Shown here: positions 24,838-33,976 of the stretch, one piece after another
Layout of the letters: each line of letters starts with the position of its first letter
Numbering within the stretch: the first letter of the stretch is position 1
Assembly (NCBI RefSeq): GCF_900299525.1
Contig: NZ_OMKA01000030.1
Span: forward strand, 1 to 46,949
Reading direction: 5' to 3'
Length of the DNA: 46,949 nucleotides
Origin: Aquimarina sp. Aq78
GTDB taxonomy: Bacteria > Bacteroidota > Bacteroidia > Flavobacteriales > Flavobacteriaceae
The notes under the pieces: model-generated
Database searches by the model: none
Told to the model about the DNA's origin: nothing
The model's input: only the letters and a program-made list of their open reading frames with translations
Position numbers and translations under genes: made by a program

Positions 24838-24888
24838 AAAGTGAAATCAACAAGGTCAACATTATTAGAAAAATATAAAGATACACAG

Positions 24889-25749
24889 ATGAAATATTTT
24901 CAAAATATAATATTAATAATTCTAAGCATTTGTTTAGTAAGTTGCGAGACAAGTGTAGATGCAAGTGATTTATTAGAAAAACAACAGCTTATTGTTATTA
25001 ATGGCTACTTATCACCACAAGATACAGCACTAAAAGTGCAAGTCTCAAGGTCTAAGTCAAGAGCATCTAGTACCAATGTTAAGGATATGGTCATTAAAGA
25101 TGCTACTGTAGTGATAACAGACGAAGAAAAAAATGAGGTAGCACTTACATATATGGATACATCTTTAAATTATGAAGCACCGGCAAGTGGTTTAACAATC
25201 ACACCAGGCAAGAAATATTTTTTAAAGGTAACGGCTCTAGGTAAAGAATATAAAGCATCTTGCACAATACCAACAGAATCCGTACAAAGGATAGAGAAGG
25301 ATATTAAGATAAAAGAAGACGAATTTTCTGGTAATCGTTCATTAAAAGTTACCATAGGAGATATTAAAGATCAAAATAATTTTTACATTATAGGTGCCGT
25401 AGTTACTCAGTCTTTTGATAATGGAGGAGGTACAACCAGTAACGGAGTAGAAAATGTAAATTTCGAGTTTAGACAGTTTGCAACAGATGTAAGTAGAGAA
25501 AATTCTGTAATCACGGCAGATGGTTTTTTTAACTTATCTGCAAATGCATTACCTAATCCCAAATTAAAAATTCAGGTAGCTAATGCAGAAAAAATATTAT
25601 ACGAAGCTTTTAGGGCAACATATTTAAACGATTTTAATGACGGAGACCCATTTGCGGAGTCAGTTATTGCTCCTACTAATATAGAAGGAGAGAATGGATT
25701 TGGTGTTTTTGCGGGATATCAATTAGCAGAAGTAGAAGAAACTTTTTAG
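24889..25749 (+). CDS. DUF4249 lipoprotein, TonB-receptor partner (module 1)
   Basis: A 286-residue lipoprotein. I start at the ATG at 24889 (MKYFQNIILI), which gives a standard lipoprotein signal with lipobox LVSC; the longer GTG start at 24841 would put 16 charged residues before it. The DUF4249 fold shows IVINGYLSPQDTALKVQVSRSK, ATVVITDEE, YFLKVTALGKEYKASCTIP, NNFYIIGAVV and GFGVFAGYQLAEVEE, all matched in the paralogue at 29497. DUF4249 genes typically follow this class of receptor and the product probably serves as its surface-side lid or substrate-capturing lipoprotein, by analogy with SusD; this is inference. Confidence 0.85.
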   Translation: MKYFQNIILIILSICLVSCETSVDASDLLEKQQLIVINGYLSPQDTALKVQVSRSKSRASSTNVKDMVIKDATVVITDEEKNEVALTYMDTSLNYEAPASGLTITPGKKYFLKVTALGKEYKASCTIPTESVQRIEKDIKIKEDEFSGNRSLKVTIGDIKDQNNFYIIGAVVTQSFDNGGGTTSNGVENVNFEFRQFATDVSRENSVITADGFFNLSANALPNPKLKIQVANAEKILYEAFRATYLNDFNDGDPFAESVIAPTNIEGENGFGVFAGYQLAEVEETF

Positions 25750-25859
25750 ACAAAAAGATAAAATTGATTAAACTAGTATTTAAAAAACGAACTTAAAGTT
25801 GTTTTGACAACATAATCTTAATAATTTATTACTTTTAGAGCCAGATTTTAATTTCAGAA

Positions 25860-26843
25860 ATGAATATCGAACAAGAAGATCACATACTACAACTTTTAAC
25901 ACGTTATTTGCAAAATAACGTACAAGATGATGAACGAAAGTTTGTAGAAAATTGGGTTGCTGAGTCCGAATCGAATACGACCTATTTTGAAAATGTTAAA
26001 CGCATATGGTATACTTCAGAAGATATAGGGGATTTTGATAAAATTAATGTAGATGAACAATGGGACAAATTTGAATCTGGCATAATTGCTTCAGAAAAGA
26101 AAAAACCAAAATTTAATAAGGTATATCTTAGGATAGCAGCATCTATTGTGTTTTTAATAGGTTTAGGTTTTTATTTTAATTCATTTTTTAATGCAGAAGT
26201 AACTTTAATAGCAAAGGCAGGAACCGAAAATAGATTTATATTACCTGATAACTCTACAGTATGGCTTAATGAAGGTAGCCAACTTACCTATAAAAAAGGC
26301 TTTAAAGGGGATAGTAGACAGCTAAATCTAAAAGGAGAAGGATTTTTTGAGGTTACAAAAAATCCTGATAAACCGTTTGTTGTTATTGCAAATACTACAC
26401 AAACTAGGGTTCTAGGAACGTCATTTAACTTAAAAAATAATACGAATACAAAAGAAGTCGAACTTGTATTGGTAACAGGTAGTGTTGAGTTTTTATCAAA
26501 TAATCATAAAGAAATTTTAGTTCCGGGAGATAAGATAATCGCAATGGCAAGTGGTAAATTGGTAAAAGCTGTAAATGAAAACCTAAATTTCTCTTCCTGG
26601 AAATCGGGTATGCTTAGATTTGAAAAAACTTCTATAGAACAAGTAATTAAAGATATAGAATTGTATTACAATAAGAATCTAATCATCGAGAGCCAGGAGT
26701 TTGCTAATTGCACGTTAACAACTATCTTTGACAACGAATCGTTTGAAAATGTTCTGGAAACACTTAAAATATTATTTGATCTTACCTATGAAAAAGTAGA
26801 TTCGAATACTATTACTATAAAAGGAGGGGAGTGTAACTCATAA
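25860..26843 (+). CDS. FecR-family anti-sigma factor (complete)
   Basis: A 327-residue single-pass inner-membrane protein. The cytoplasmic N-terminal helical domain (about 1-75) should hold the ECF sigma factor. One transmembrane helix (about 90-107; IAASIVFLIGLGFYF) is followed by the periplasmic FecR domain (about 115-210; RFILPDNSTVWLNEGS, GEGFFEVTKNPDKPFVV, TRVLGTSFNL) and a C-terminal DUF4974 domain (about 250-325; FEKTSIEQVIKDIELYYNKN). The periplasmic part should receive a signal from the STN domain of the receptor encoded next. No sigma gene adjoins it directly, so it probably works with the sigma factor at 21555. No copy of the ECF-type promoter was found in front of it. Confidence 0.9.
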   Translation: MNIEQEDHILQLLTRYLQNNVQDDERKFVENWVAESESNTTYFENVKRIWYTSEDIGDFDKINVDEQWDKFESGIIASEKKKPKFNKVYLRIAASIVFLIGLGFYFNSFFNAEVTLIAKAGTENRFILPDNSTVWLNEGSQLTYKKGFKGDSRQLNLKGEGFFEVTKNPDKPFVVIANTTQTRVLGTSFNLKNNTNTKEVELVLVTGSVEFLSNNHKEILVPGDKIIAMASGKLVKAVNENLNFSSWKSGMLRFEKTSIEQVIKDIELYYNKNLIIESQEFANCTLTTIFDNESFENVLETLKILFDLTYEKVDSNTITIKGGECNS

Positions 26844-26904
26844 AAAAACAACATTCTTTTTGCAAAAATCAAATTGCCGGTTCAGTATTATTGTGAAAGT
26901 AAAA

Positions 26905-29493
26905 ATGATTTGGGTACTTTTTATAGTGCTCTTTATTGGATTGTTCGATAGTTATGCCCAGGAAACTATTTTAGATCAAAAAATTAATTTAGTTAAAGAA
27001 AATACATCTATTGCAAATGTGCTTTCAGAATTAGAAACTAAATTAGATTTTACAATAGGATACTCAGATAGTGTAATTGATCTTTCTAAAGTGATATCTA
27101 TTAGTGTCAAAGAAAAAACTTTAACCCAGGTTTTAAAAACCCTTTTTCCTTCTAAATTATACCAATTTAAACTTTTAGGTAAAAAGTTACTGATTTATAA
27201 ACGGCCAAAAAAATATACAATTAGCGGTTATATTTCAGAAAAAGGAAGCCAGGAATATTTGGGTAGTGTGTCTATTTATATCCCAGAGCTTAATGCAGGT
27301 ACAATAACCAATGATTATGGATTTTACTCTCTTTCTATTCCAGAAGGTAGTTATCAAGTATTAATCTCGTTTGTAGGGTATAAAAATGTTAAAAAAAATA
27401 TTGATCTTGTTTCTGATAGAGTAATAAATTTTGATTTAGAATTAGATACTCAATACCTGGATGAAGTCATTATAAGCTCTGATCAGGAAACAAATAAAAG
27501 CCAGGTTACACAGATGAGTTCTGAGAGATTAAATCCTTCACTTTTTGAAGATATCCCTACAATTCTTGGAGAAAAAGATGCTATTAAGACCTTGCAATTA
27601 TTACCTGGGGTACAATCTGGTAGTGAAGGCTCTACCGGGTTTTATGTTCGTGGCGGAACACCTGATCAAAATTTGATTATACTAGATGAAGCCACAGTTT
27701 ATAATTCAAATCATCTTTTTGGGATTTTTTCCATATTTAATGGAGACGCCATTAAATCGGTAGAAATATTTAAAGGAGGTTTTCCTGCACGGTATGGAGG
27801 AAGACTATCTTCTGTAGTAAAAATAGATACTAAGAATGGAAATAAGGAGAAATTTGCCGGTAAAGCAAATATTAGCTTGATTTCATCATCTTTATTGCTA
27901 GAGGGGCCTATAAAAAAAGGAAAAACATCCTTTGTAATAAGTGGTCGCAGAACATATGCAGATCTGCTACTTTTACCATTTATGTCTAAGGAGTATAAAC
28001 TTGTTTATTATTTCACCGATGTCAATGCTAAGCTTCATCATGTTATAAATGATAAAAATAAACTGTATTGGAGCACATACTATGGGCAAGATAAATATAG
28101 GTATAAAACTGCCGCAGAGAATGAGAAGTCTAAGCAGAAAATTCTTTGGGGTAATATAACCTCTACTTTACGTTGGAATCATGAATTTAATAATAAACTC
28201 TTCTCTAATACATCACTAATATTTAGTAATTATAAGTTTACAGTTAGTAATAAAAATAGAGGAGCAGCAAATCGTATTTCTACTTTTAAGACTAGCTCTG
28301 GGATCAACGATTATGGAGTTAAGTTCGATTTTAATTACTACCCTAATCCCAATCATACATTTAAGTTTGGTCTGGGATCAACTTATCATGATTTTACACC
28401 AAAAGAAATTGATATTAGAAATATTAGCGATGATGAAATTGTAAATACGCAAAAAATTAAAACCTTAGAGAGTGCTATATATATTGAAGATGATTGGAGG
28501 ATTAATGACAGAATTAGTATATACCCGGGTTTGAGATTTAGTCATTTTCAGCATAAATCTAAGGGTTATTTTAAACCAGAGATGAGACTTTCTGTTGCTT
28601 ATAAATTATTTCCTTTGTTTACATTAAAGGGGTCGTATGCAAAAATGAATCAGTATATACATAGACTATCTAATAGTGGTCTGGGTTTGCCAACAGATCT
28701 TTGGGTGTCTTCTACAGAACGGTTAAAACCCCAGCTTTCTGAGCAAATTGCTTTAGGGTTGGCCAAAGATTTTGGCAATAATAGTTATGAGTTAACTATT
28801 GAAGGCTATTATAAAAAAATGAATGATATCATAGCATTTAAAGAAGGAGTTTCTTTTGCTGGTCTGGGAAGTGAAAAAGAAATCACGGGATCAATCCGAA
28901 CTGTAGATTTTGTAAATGGTATTACTACCGGGAAAGGTTGGGCATATGGAACAGAATTTTTGCTTAGAAAGAAGAAAGGAAAACTAACAGGTTGGTTGGG
29001 GTATACATTATCATGGTCGCAAAGACAATTTGAAGACTTAAATGGAGGAAAGATATTTAATGAGCGCTATGATAGAAGACACGATTTTTCATTAGTTGGT
29101 ATATATAAGCCCAGTAAAAAGATAACGATTTCTGGTAATTGGTTATTTGCATCAGGAATTAATTATAACCTTCCAAATACATTAGGAGTTGCTGCGGGCG
29201 ATAATTTTCCGATAGAAGATGTAAATAACAATGATAATATATTACTGTTTAATACAGAAAAAAATAATTTTAAAGGAGAAAACTTTCATCGTTTAGATTT
29301 GGGAATTCAATTTCATAAAATCACAAAACGTAAGAGAGAAAGAACATGGGGTTTTTCGTTTTATAATGTATACGCCAGAAAAAACCCTTTTTATTATGAA
29401 GTTTCAAAGAATGAAGAAAATTCTCGGAATGTTTTATACAGAAGGTATTTATTTCAATTCCTTCCATCATTTAATTACAGTTTAAAATTTTAG
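26905..29493 (+). CDS. TonB-dependent receptor with N-terminal STN domain (module 2)
   Basis: About 862 residues from the ATG at 26905 (MIWVLFIVLF); the open frame runs back to a TTG at 26860. The signal peptide ends before Gln (DSYAQE). The STN domain follows (about 25-95 of the mature numbering: KINLVKENTSIANVLSELET, DLSKVISISVKEKTLTQVLK), which in FecA-type receptors reports substrate binding to FecR. Then come CarboxypepD_reg (about 100-180), plug (LQLLPGVQSGSEGSTGFYVRG; FKGGFPARYGGRLSSV) and barrel ending NYSLKF. Its organisation with FecR before and DUF4249 after is the complete form of the module; the ligand is not readable. Confidence 0.92.
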   Translation: MIWVLFIVLFIGLFDSYAQETILDQKINLVKENTSIANVLSELETKLDFTIGYSDSVIDLSKVISISVKEKTLTQVLKTLFPSKLYQFKLLGKKLLIYKRPKKYTISGYISEKGSQEYLGSVSIYIPELNAGTITNDYGFYSLSIPEGSYQVLISFVGYKNVKKNIDLVSDRVINFDLELDTQYLDEVIISSDQETNKSQVTQMSSERLNPSLFEDIPTILGEKDAIKTLQLLPGVQSGSEGSTGFYVRGGTPDQNLIILDEATVYNSNHLFGIFSIFNGDAIKSVEIFKGGFPARYGGRLSSVVKIDTKNGNKEKFAGKANISLISSSLLLEGPIKKGKTSFVISGRRTYADLLLLPFMSKEYKLVYYFTDVNAKLHHVINDKNKLYWSTYYGQDKYRYKTAAENEKSKQKILWGNITSTLRWNHEFNNKLFSNTSLIFSNYKFTVSNKNRGAANRISTFKTSSGINDYGVKFDFNYYPNPNHTFKFGLGSTYHDFTPKEIDIRNISDDEIVNTQKIKTLESAIYIEDDWRINDRISIYPGLRFSHFQHKSKGYFKPEMRLSVAYKLFPLFTLKGSYAKMNQYIHRLSNSGLGLPTDLWVSSTERLKPQLSEQIALGLAKDFGNNSYELTIEGYYKKMNDIIAFKEGVSFAGLGSEKEITGSIRTVDFVNGITTGKGWAYGTEFLLRKKKGKLTGWLGYTLSWSQRQFEDLNGGKIFNERYDRRHDFSLVGIYKPSKKITISGNWLFASGINYNLPNTLGVAAGDNFPIEDVNNNDNILLFNTEKNNFKGENFHRLDLGIQFHKITKRKRERTWGFSFYNVYARKNPFYYEVSKNEENSRNVLYRRYLFQFLPSFNYSLKF

Positions 29494-29496
29494 CTT

Positions 29497-30366
29497 ATGA
29501 AATCTTATATTTTATTTATAATTGGTGGTTTTATCATTTTAGGTTGTGATGATCTAAAAGAAGAAATAAAAAACAAACCAGAAGGAGAGAAGTTAGTTTT
29601 GATTAACGGGTTTTTATCTCCTGAAGAAAAAGTGATTAAAGTAAAGGTTTCTAAAACGATATCTGTATTTGATGAGCCATTACAAATTGAGCAAGCAGAT
29701 TTTGAAAACACGCTGCTTATTAAAGATGCTGTTGTAACTATTAGAAATGAAAATCAAGAAGAGATAGAATTGATCTATTCTAATGATAATAAATTATACG
29801 AGATTTCATCTGATAATTTTTTGATAGCACCAGGGAAAAGCTATACATTAAACGTTATAGCAGAAGGAAAAGAATTTAAAGCTACTTGTACTATTCCTAC
29901 TACTAAAGTAGAAAATGCAACTGTTACAAAGGGGTTAAAAATTTATGAAGGTAACGTTCGGGAAAACCTTATCGTAAGTTTTGATGACCTGAAAGGAGAA
30001 AATAATTTTTATATTATTGGCGCTTTATTTAATACAGTGAATAATACTGGAGAAGATCCTACTATATCAGATTTTGATATTGAAAGATTTGCAACCGATG
30101 TAAATGGAGATGGACTTGGTGTATCTGCAAACGGAACGATTTTTAATATAAATACAACTCAAGAAATAACTGTAAAAGTTGCAAATGTAGATGAGATTAT
30201 TTACACTACTTTAAAGGCCTCGTTCCTAAATAAAGATCAAACATCAAACCCTTTCTTTCAGCCTATTATACCGCCTAATAATATACAAGGAGAGGGTGGT
30301 TATGGTGTTTTTGCCGGTTTTAGATTGTTAGAAACAAAACTAACTCTCGATCCGGTTAACCCTTAG
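29497..30366 (+). CDS. DUF4249 lipoprotein, TonB-receptor partner (module 2)
   Basis: A 289-residue lipoprotein with signal MKSYILFIIGGFIILGC (Cys17, lipobox ILGC). Family phrases match the module 1 paralogue: LVLINGFLSPEEKVIKVKVSK, DAVVTIRNE, SYTLNVIAEGKEFKATCTIP, NNFYIIGALF and GGYGVFAGFRLLE. It begins 3 bases after the receptor stop, so the two are co-transcribed. It probably works on the outer face of the receptor. The 3' end overlaps by 11 bases the end of the small convergent gene at 30356. Confidence 0.87.
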   Translation: MKSYILFIIGGFIILGCDDLKEEIKNKPEGEKLVLINGFLSPEEKVIKVKVSKTISVFDEPLQIEQADFENTLLIKDAVVTIRNENQEEIELIYSNDNKLYEISSDNFLIAPGKSYTLNVIAEGKEFKATCTIPTTKVENATVTKGLKIYEGNVRENLIVSFDDLKGENNFYIIGALFNTVNNTGEDPTISDFDIERFATDVNGDGLGVSANGTIFNINTTQEITVKVANVDEIIYTTLKASFLNKDQTSNPFFQPIIPPNNIQGEGGYGVFAGFRLLETKLTLDPVNP

Positions 30367-30556
30367 ATGAGTTTTGAAAATGTCTATAGATCAGATATCC
30401 ACCATATCCAATAAACAATATGGTAATAATAGACCTAAAATCCCATTCTGCCTGAGCCTGTAATCTGTTGTATAATCGCAAACTCCCAAATAAGACAAGG
30501 GCAATCCCGATCATCAGATCCCATGTTCTACGAGGTGATTTATTTTCGTTTTCCAT
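30356..30556 (-). CDS. Small two-helix membrane protein, unknown function
   Basis: A 66-residue protein with a short charged start (ENENKSPRRTWD), a first hydrophobic segment (LMIGIALVLFGSLRLY, about 14-30) and a second (IITILFIGYGGYLIYRHF, about 43-60). The Arg-Thr-Trp plus small-residue-rich helices and the 11-base tail overlap with the convergent DUF4249 gene suggest a real gene rather than a shadow. No family is recognised. Confidence 0.6.
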   Translation of the reverse strand: MENENKSPRRTWDLMIGIALVLFGSLRLYNRLQAQAEWDFRSIITILFIGYGGYLIYRHFQNSSKG

Positions 30557-30656
30557 AATTTTAAGACAAATTATTGTTGATAATTATAAAGGTAGTTTCT
30601 TTATCAATAGAGAACACCTGAAGTAATGAATTGTACATTTTGTTGGTAACAGGTCG

Positions 30657-31103
30657 TTATTGATTTGAACTCTCTTTAACTATTTTCCATGTTTCCAAAA
30701 TTTGATTCAATCTTGATTTAAATTCTGTGGAATCTTTGCTTTTTTCTATGACAGCAAAAATATCATGTAGTTCTCCACGAAGTAACGGATATTTATCCGA
30801 TATTTTTCTAAAATCCAACCACGCATCAATATGTTTAGAAAATGCTGATTCAAATTCTTCTGGGCAATGAGAATAATCTAATGATTTTAAATTCTTTGAG
30901 TAATCATTAATTACTTCAGTTAATGAAGTTTTTTCGGAAGCGTGATTTCTGATGTTGCCAAAAATGCTGTCTTTTTCAAATATCTGTTTCACACAATCTA
31001 TACTTTTTCTTTCGATATCTGAAAAGGAACGATTTTCTTTTTTATTAGGACCATTACATCCTAAAAGTAAGAGAGAGAATAAAAGGATTATTGGTTTTAT
31101 CAT
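30657..31103 (-). CDS. Small lipoprotein of unknown function
   Basis: A 148-residue protein from the ATG at 31103 (MIKPIILLFSLLLLGC), a clear lipoprotein signal with Cys16; the TTG at 31115 would add four residues. The mature part is mainly helical and charged, with FSDIERKSIDCVKQIFEKD, LDYSHCPEEFESAFSKHIDAW and SRLNQILETWKIVKES. The segment HCPEEFESAFSKHIDAW suggests a four-helix bundle. I do not recognise a named family. A short repeat-like terminus (TGTACATTTTGTTGGTAACA, about 30632-30651) adjoins its 3' end. Confidence 0.65.
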   Translation of the reverse strand: MIKPIILLFSLLLLGCNGPNKKENRSFSDIERKSIDCVKQIFEKDSIFGNIRNHASEKTSLTEVINDYSKNLKSLDYSHCPEEFESAFSKHIDAWLDFRKISDKYPLLRGELHDIFAVIEKSKDSTEFKSRLNQILETWKIVKESSNQ

Positions 31104-31144
31104 GATCTTATTCAATTTATATTCTAATTGCAGTTAAGGACTTG

Positions 31145-31249
31145 TGTATGGTAAGTTGTGCGTTAAATTTACTAAATCTTGGAGAATCACTAACCTTTAT
31201 AACACAATTATTAGCTTTGATTTAGAAGGAAATAGTAATTAGTTATACA
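31145..31249. repeat. Fold-back intergenic repeat, family A copy 1
   Basis: The left arm TGTATGGTAAGTT (31145-31157) pairs with AATTAGTTATACA (31237-31249) at 12 of 13 positions, four of them G-U. The right terminus continues TTTTGTCGCCA. Arms and termini resemble the copy at 39579-39683. It lies between divergent genes at 31103 and 31437; the rest of that 333-base gap shows nothing else I recognise. Confidence 0.55.
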
Positions 31250-31436
31250 TTTTGTCGCCATTTCACTGTTTTTCAAAGTTAATTTTATTCGATTAAATTC
31301 TGTTTTTTTATTTAAAATAACCCAAAGAGTAGTACTAAAACAATTGTTATTAATACTTAGTATAGTAAGTAATACGTTATCGAATAATTAAGGATTTAAT
31401 TGTAATTTTAGTGTGTTCAATTAATCAATTAAAAAA

Positions 31437-32933
31437 ATGAAATCAATTAAAAAAATAGCCCTAATATGTTTTCTCACGGTTTGCTTTTTTTCTTGTAAAA
31501 CAGAAAAGAAACCAGAAGCAGAAACTAACACTTATAAAGAGTTTTTGAATGAGCTTCACAAAAAAGGCATAACAACAGGAAACATCTTAGTATACAAAAA
31601 CGGAGAAGTTGTTTTTAAAAATGCTTCGGGATTAAGAAGCATCAATCCTAAAGATTCCTTAACCTTAGATTCACAATTTCGTTTAGCTTCAGTTAGTAAG
31701 CAGTTTACTGGTATGGCCATCATGAAATTAAAAGAAGCAGGAAAGTTAGAGTACGATCAAAAAGTAAATACTATTCTTCCTAATTTTCCATATGAAAATA
31801 TAACTGTTAAGCATTTATTACACCATACCTCGGGGTTAACCGATTATGAAAGGCTAATTGCTTACAATTGGAAACCTGCAGATTCTACTAAAAAGTACAT
31901 TTTGGGAAACGATGAAATCATTAAAGAAATATATAGAATCAATCCGGGATTAGATTTTGAAACAGGAGAGAAATGGGAGTATAGTAATACTGGTTATTTG
32001 TTTTTAGCTTCGATAGTAGAAAAAGTATCAGGGCAGCATTTTAGTGCATTTTTAAAAGAGCAAATTTTTGAACCTCTTAAAATGAATAACACCGTTTTGT
32101 ATAAATACCAAGAGGCAGCAGACCCAAACATGCCAAATCGTGTTTTTGGTTACCAAACTGCATTAAACCAAAAAGATTTAGAACTTAATGATTATAATAT
32201 TGTTAATGATGTAAGAGGCGATGGTGGTATTTACTCAACATTAGAAGATTTAATGAAATGGAATATGGCACTTTCTAATCATACAATTATTTCAAAGACA
32301 TACCTAGACGAAGCATTTACACCAGGGAAATTAAATAGTGGAGAAGAAACTAACTATGGTTTTGGTTGGTTTATAGAATCTAAAACCGAACCAAGGATTG
32401 TTTTTCATTCTGGTGGTTGGGTAGGTTTTGGTACTTATTTGTATAATGAAGTCGATGCCAAAAGCGGTTTAATTTTACTAACTAATAATTCAAATAGCAA
32501 TCTTCGAGATATAGTTGGTGGTTTTGTCAATATTAATAGAAATGAATCATATAAGGTTCCAAGATTAAAAGCCGAAACTGTTTTGGCTAAAAAAATATTG
32601 AATGAAGGCATCGATAAAGGTATTGCTCATTATTATGAGATAAAAAAGGATACAATGACTTATGAAGTCAAAGAAGGTAATATTAATCAATTAGGATATT
32701 TGTTATTGCAAAATGGTAATCTAGAAGAGTCGTTAAAAATATTTAAGTTAAACATAGACGAATATCCAAACTCTGCAAATGTATATGATAGTTATGGTGA
32801 TGGATTATTAGAAAAAGGAGATTCTATACATGCTTTAAAGAATTTTAAAAAGTGTTATGAGATGGATAATACTCTAGAATATGCTAAAGATAAAGCTCAG
32901 AAATTAGAAATATGGCTTAATAAAAACAAGTAG
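31437..32933 (+). CDS. Serine hydrolase, class C beta-lactamase fold, with C-terminal TPR segment (lipoprotein)
   Basis: A 498-residue lipoprotein (signal ending FFSC, Cys20). The beta-lactamase/transpeptidase-like domain (about 35-370) has the nucleophile motif SVSK (Ser85, Lys88), YSN in KWEYSNTGYLFLASIVEK and HSGGWVGFG as the third, KTG-like motif. HTSGLTDY and GDGGIYSTLEDLMKW are typical of the esterase, peptidase and PBP4-like members rather than of true beta-lactamases. A TPR-like tail (about 420-498; GYLLLQNGNLEESLKIFK, YDSYGDGLLEKGD) follows. The substrate is unknown; resistance should not be assumed. Confidence 0.9.
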   Translation: MKSIKKIALICFLTVCFFSCKTEKKPEAETNTYKEFLNELHKKGITTGNILVYKNGEVVFKNASGLRSINPKDSLTLDSQFRLASVSKQFTGMAIMKLKEAGKLEYDQKVNTILPNFPYENITVKHLLHHTSGLTDYERLIAYNWKPADSTKKYILGNDEIIKEIYRINPGLDFETGEKWEYSNTGYLFLASIVEKVSGQHFSAFLKEQIFEPLKMNNTVLYKYQEAADPNMPNRVFGYQTALNQKDLELNDYNIVNDVRGDGGIYSTLEDLMKWNMALSNHTIISKTYLDEAFTPGKLNSGEETNYGFGWFIESKTEPRIVFHSGGWVGFGTYLYNEVDAKSGLILLTNNSNSNLRDIVGGFVNINRNESYKVPRLKAETVLAKKILNEGIDKGIAHYYEIKKDTMTYEVKEGNINQLGYLLLQNGNLEESLKIFKLNIDEYPNSANVYDSYGDGLLEKGDSIHALKNFKKCYEMDNTLEYAKDKAQKLEIWLNKNK

Positions 32934-32990
32934 TTTTTAAATTCTTGATTTTCGACTCAGTGTTCGTTCTGCAATGAATGGTAACTTTTA

Positions 32991-33137
32991 ATATGTGTGT
33001 AGTAGCAGGGTAAAATATTAACTTGTTTTTCGGTTTTTTTGCACATTGTTTGCTGTATTTTATTTGTAGCAAACATTGCATCATACCAAATATGTAGAAA
33101 CCTATTGATTGATCAATTTGCTGTTATGATCGCATAT
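32991..33137. repeat. Fold-back intergenic repeat, family B copy 1
   Basis: The left arm at 32991-33007 (ATATGTGTGTAGTAGCA) pairs with 33119-33137 (TGCTGTTATGATCGCATAT), 17 pairs including four G-U and two single-base bulges. Inside, GCACATTGTTTGCT and AGCAAACATTGC form a second hairpin (about 33041-33080). It matches the copy at 42731-42898 along its length. It lies 19 bases from the stop of the minus-strand gene at 33157 and occupies most of the 223-base gap. Confidence 0.8.
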
Positions 33138-33156
33138 ATGGTATTGTGAATAGTTT

Positions 33157-33756
33157 TCATTTCCAGATAATTGAAACGACTTTAGAATTGTTGTTTTTAA
33201 TATCTTCTAATGAATATTCCTCTTTATCTGGACCATTATAATTCTCTAATGACATTTCGTACACAATATTGGAGCCTTCCTTATATAAATAAATATGATA
33301 ATGCTCTGTAGATATATTCATATTGGTACGTCTTTTTTCAATATCCGAATATATCATTCCCAGTTTAATTCCATATTCATCCGATACTTTAGATTTCTCA
33401 TTTATCCATAATTGAGATAATATCTCATTTTCAGTATTTGGTGTTGTTAATATTGCTTCTGTTCCAATTTTGTAATAGAAATAATTTGGTCCATCTTGTT
33501 CTCCGATATTTTTTGATACAGAAAGATTATTAAAGAGCTTTTTTATCTTTAATTCATCCAGAGGCATTCCTTTCTCCAATTTTAAATCACCTAATGTATT
33601 TTCTGTCAAAATTAGCATATTACTATTTTCAGACGATTTTTCTTGTGATTTTTCTTCAATTGAAAAAGAATCTTTTGATTTTGTTTGATCACTCTTTTTA
33701 CAAGATAAAAATATGATGAAAATTGATAATGTAATTAAAACTTTTATTGTTTTCAT
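33157..33756 (-). CDS. Lipoprotein of unknown function
   Basis: A 199-residue protein from the ATG at 33756 (MKTIKVLITL), which gives a clear lipoprotein signal with lipobox FLSC; the frame extends 20 codons further back without signal character. A Ser/Lys-rich linker (KKSDQTKSKDSFSIEEKSQ) leads to a compact domain (about 50-199): LGDLKLEKGMPLDELKIKKLF, PNYFYYKIGTEAILTT, LGMIYSDIEKRR and a closing strand SKVVSIIWK. The GMPLDELK and LGMIYSDIEK phrases recall two repeated 'scaling' units seen in DUF1131-like or SmpA-like envelope lipoproteins, but this is only a suggestion. Confidence 0.65.
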   Translation of the reverse strand: MKTIKVLITLSIFIIFLSCKKSDQTKSKDSFSIEEKSQEKSSENSNMLILTENTLGDLKLEKGMPLDELKIKKLFNNLSVSKNIGEQDGPNYFYYKIGTEAILTTPNTENEILSQLWINEKSKVSDEYGIKLGMIYSDIEKRRTNMNISTEHYHIYLYKEGSNIVYEMSLENYNGPDKEEYSLEDIKNNNSKVVSIIWK

Positions 33757-33933
33757 ATGATCGGTTGAATTGTGTAAAACTCTCATTTTCAAAAAGATAG
33801 AATAATCGGTAAGCACTGTTGTTTCGATTTTTTATTGAGCTAAATATAAATGTTTTACTTTTAATTTAATCTCTTAAATGTCAAATTTTGTTTTTAGCAG
33901 ATTCAGTGAGAAATGCACGCAATCTCGATTAAG

Positions 33934-33960
33934 TATAAAACGCCTTATGTTTTTTATACA
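33934..33960. repeat. Short fold-back repeat at the 3' end of the 33977 gene (family A-like)
   Basis: GTATAAAA (33934-33941) pairs with TTTTATAC (33953-33960). The right side continues ATTGTTGGCA, like the right termini of family A copies. It ends 16 bases from the stop of the minus-strand serine hydrolase gene. Confidence 0.45.
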
Positions 33961-33976
33961 TTGTTGGCAATTGGCT

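Noticed and set aside
31437..32933. Antibiotic-resistance beta-lactamase
   Set aside because: The motifs are those of the wide class C-like hydrolase family, and the TPR tail and sequence context give no support for beta-lactam hydrolysis.
32991..33137. Family B elements as ordinary rho-independent terminators
   Set aside because: They are 150-170 bases long with branched folds and have no T run after the stem on either strand.
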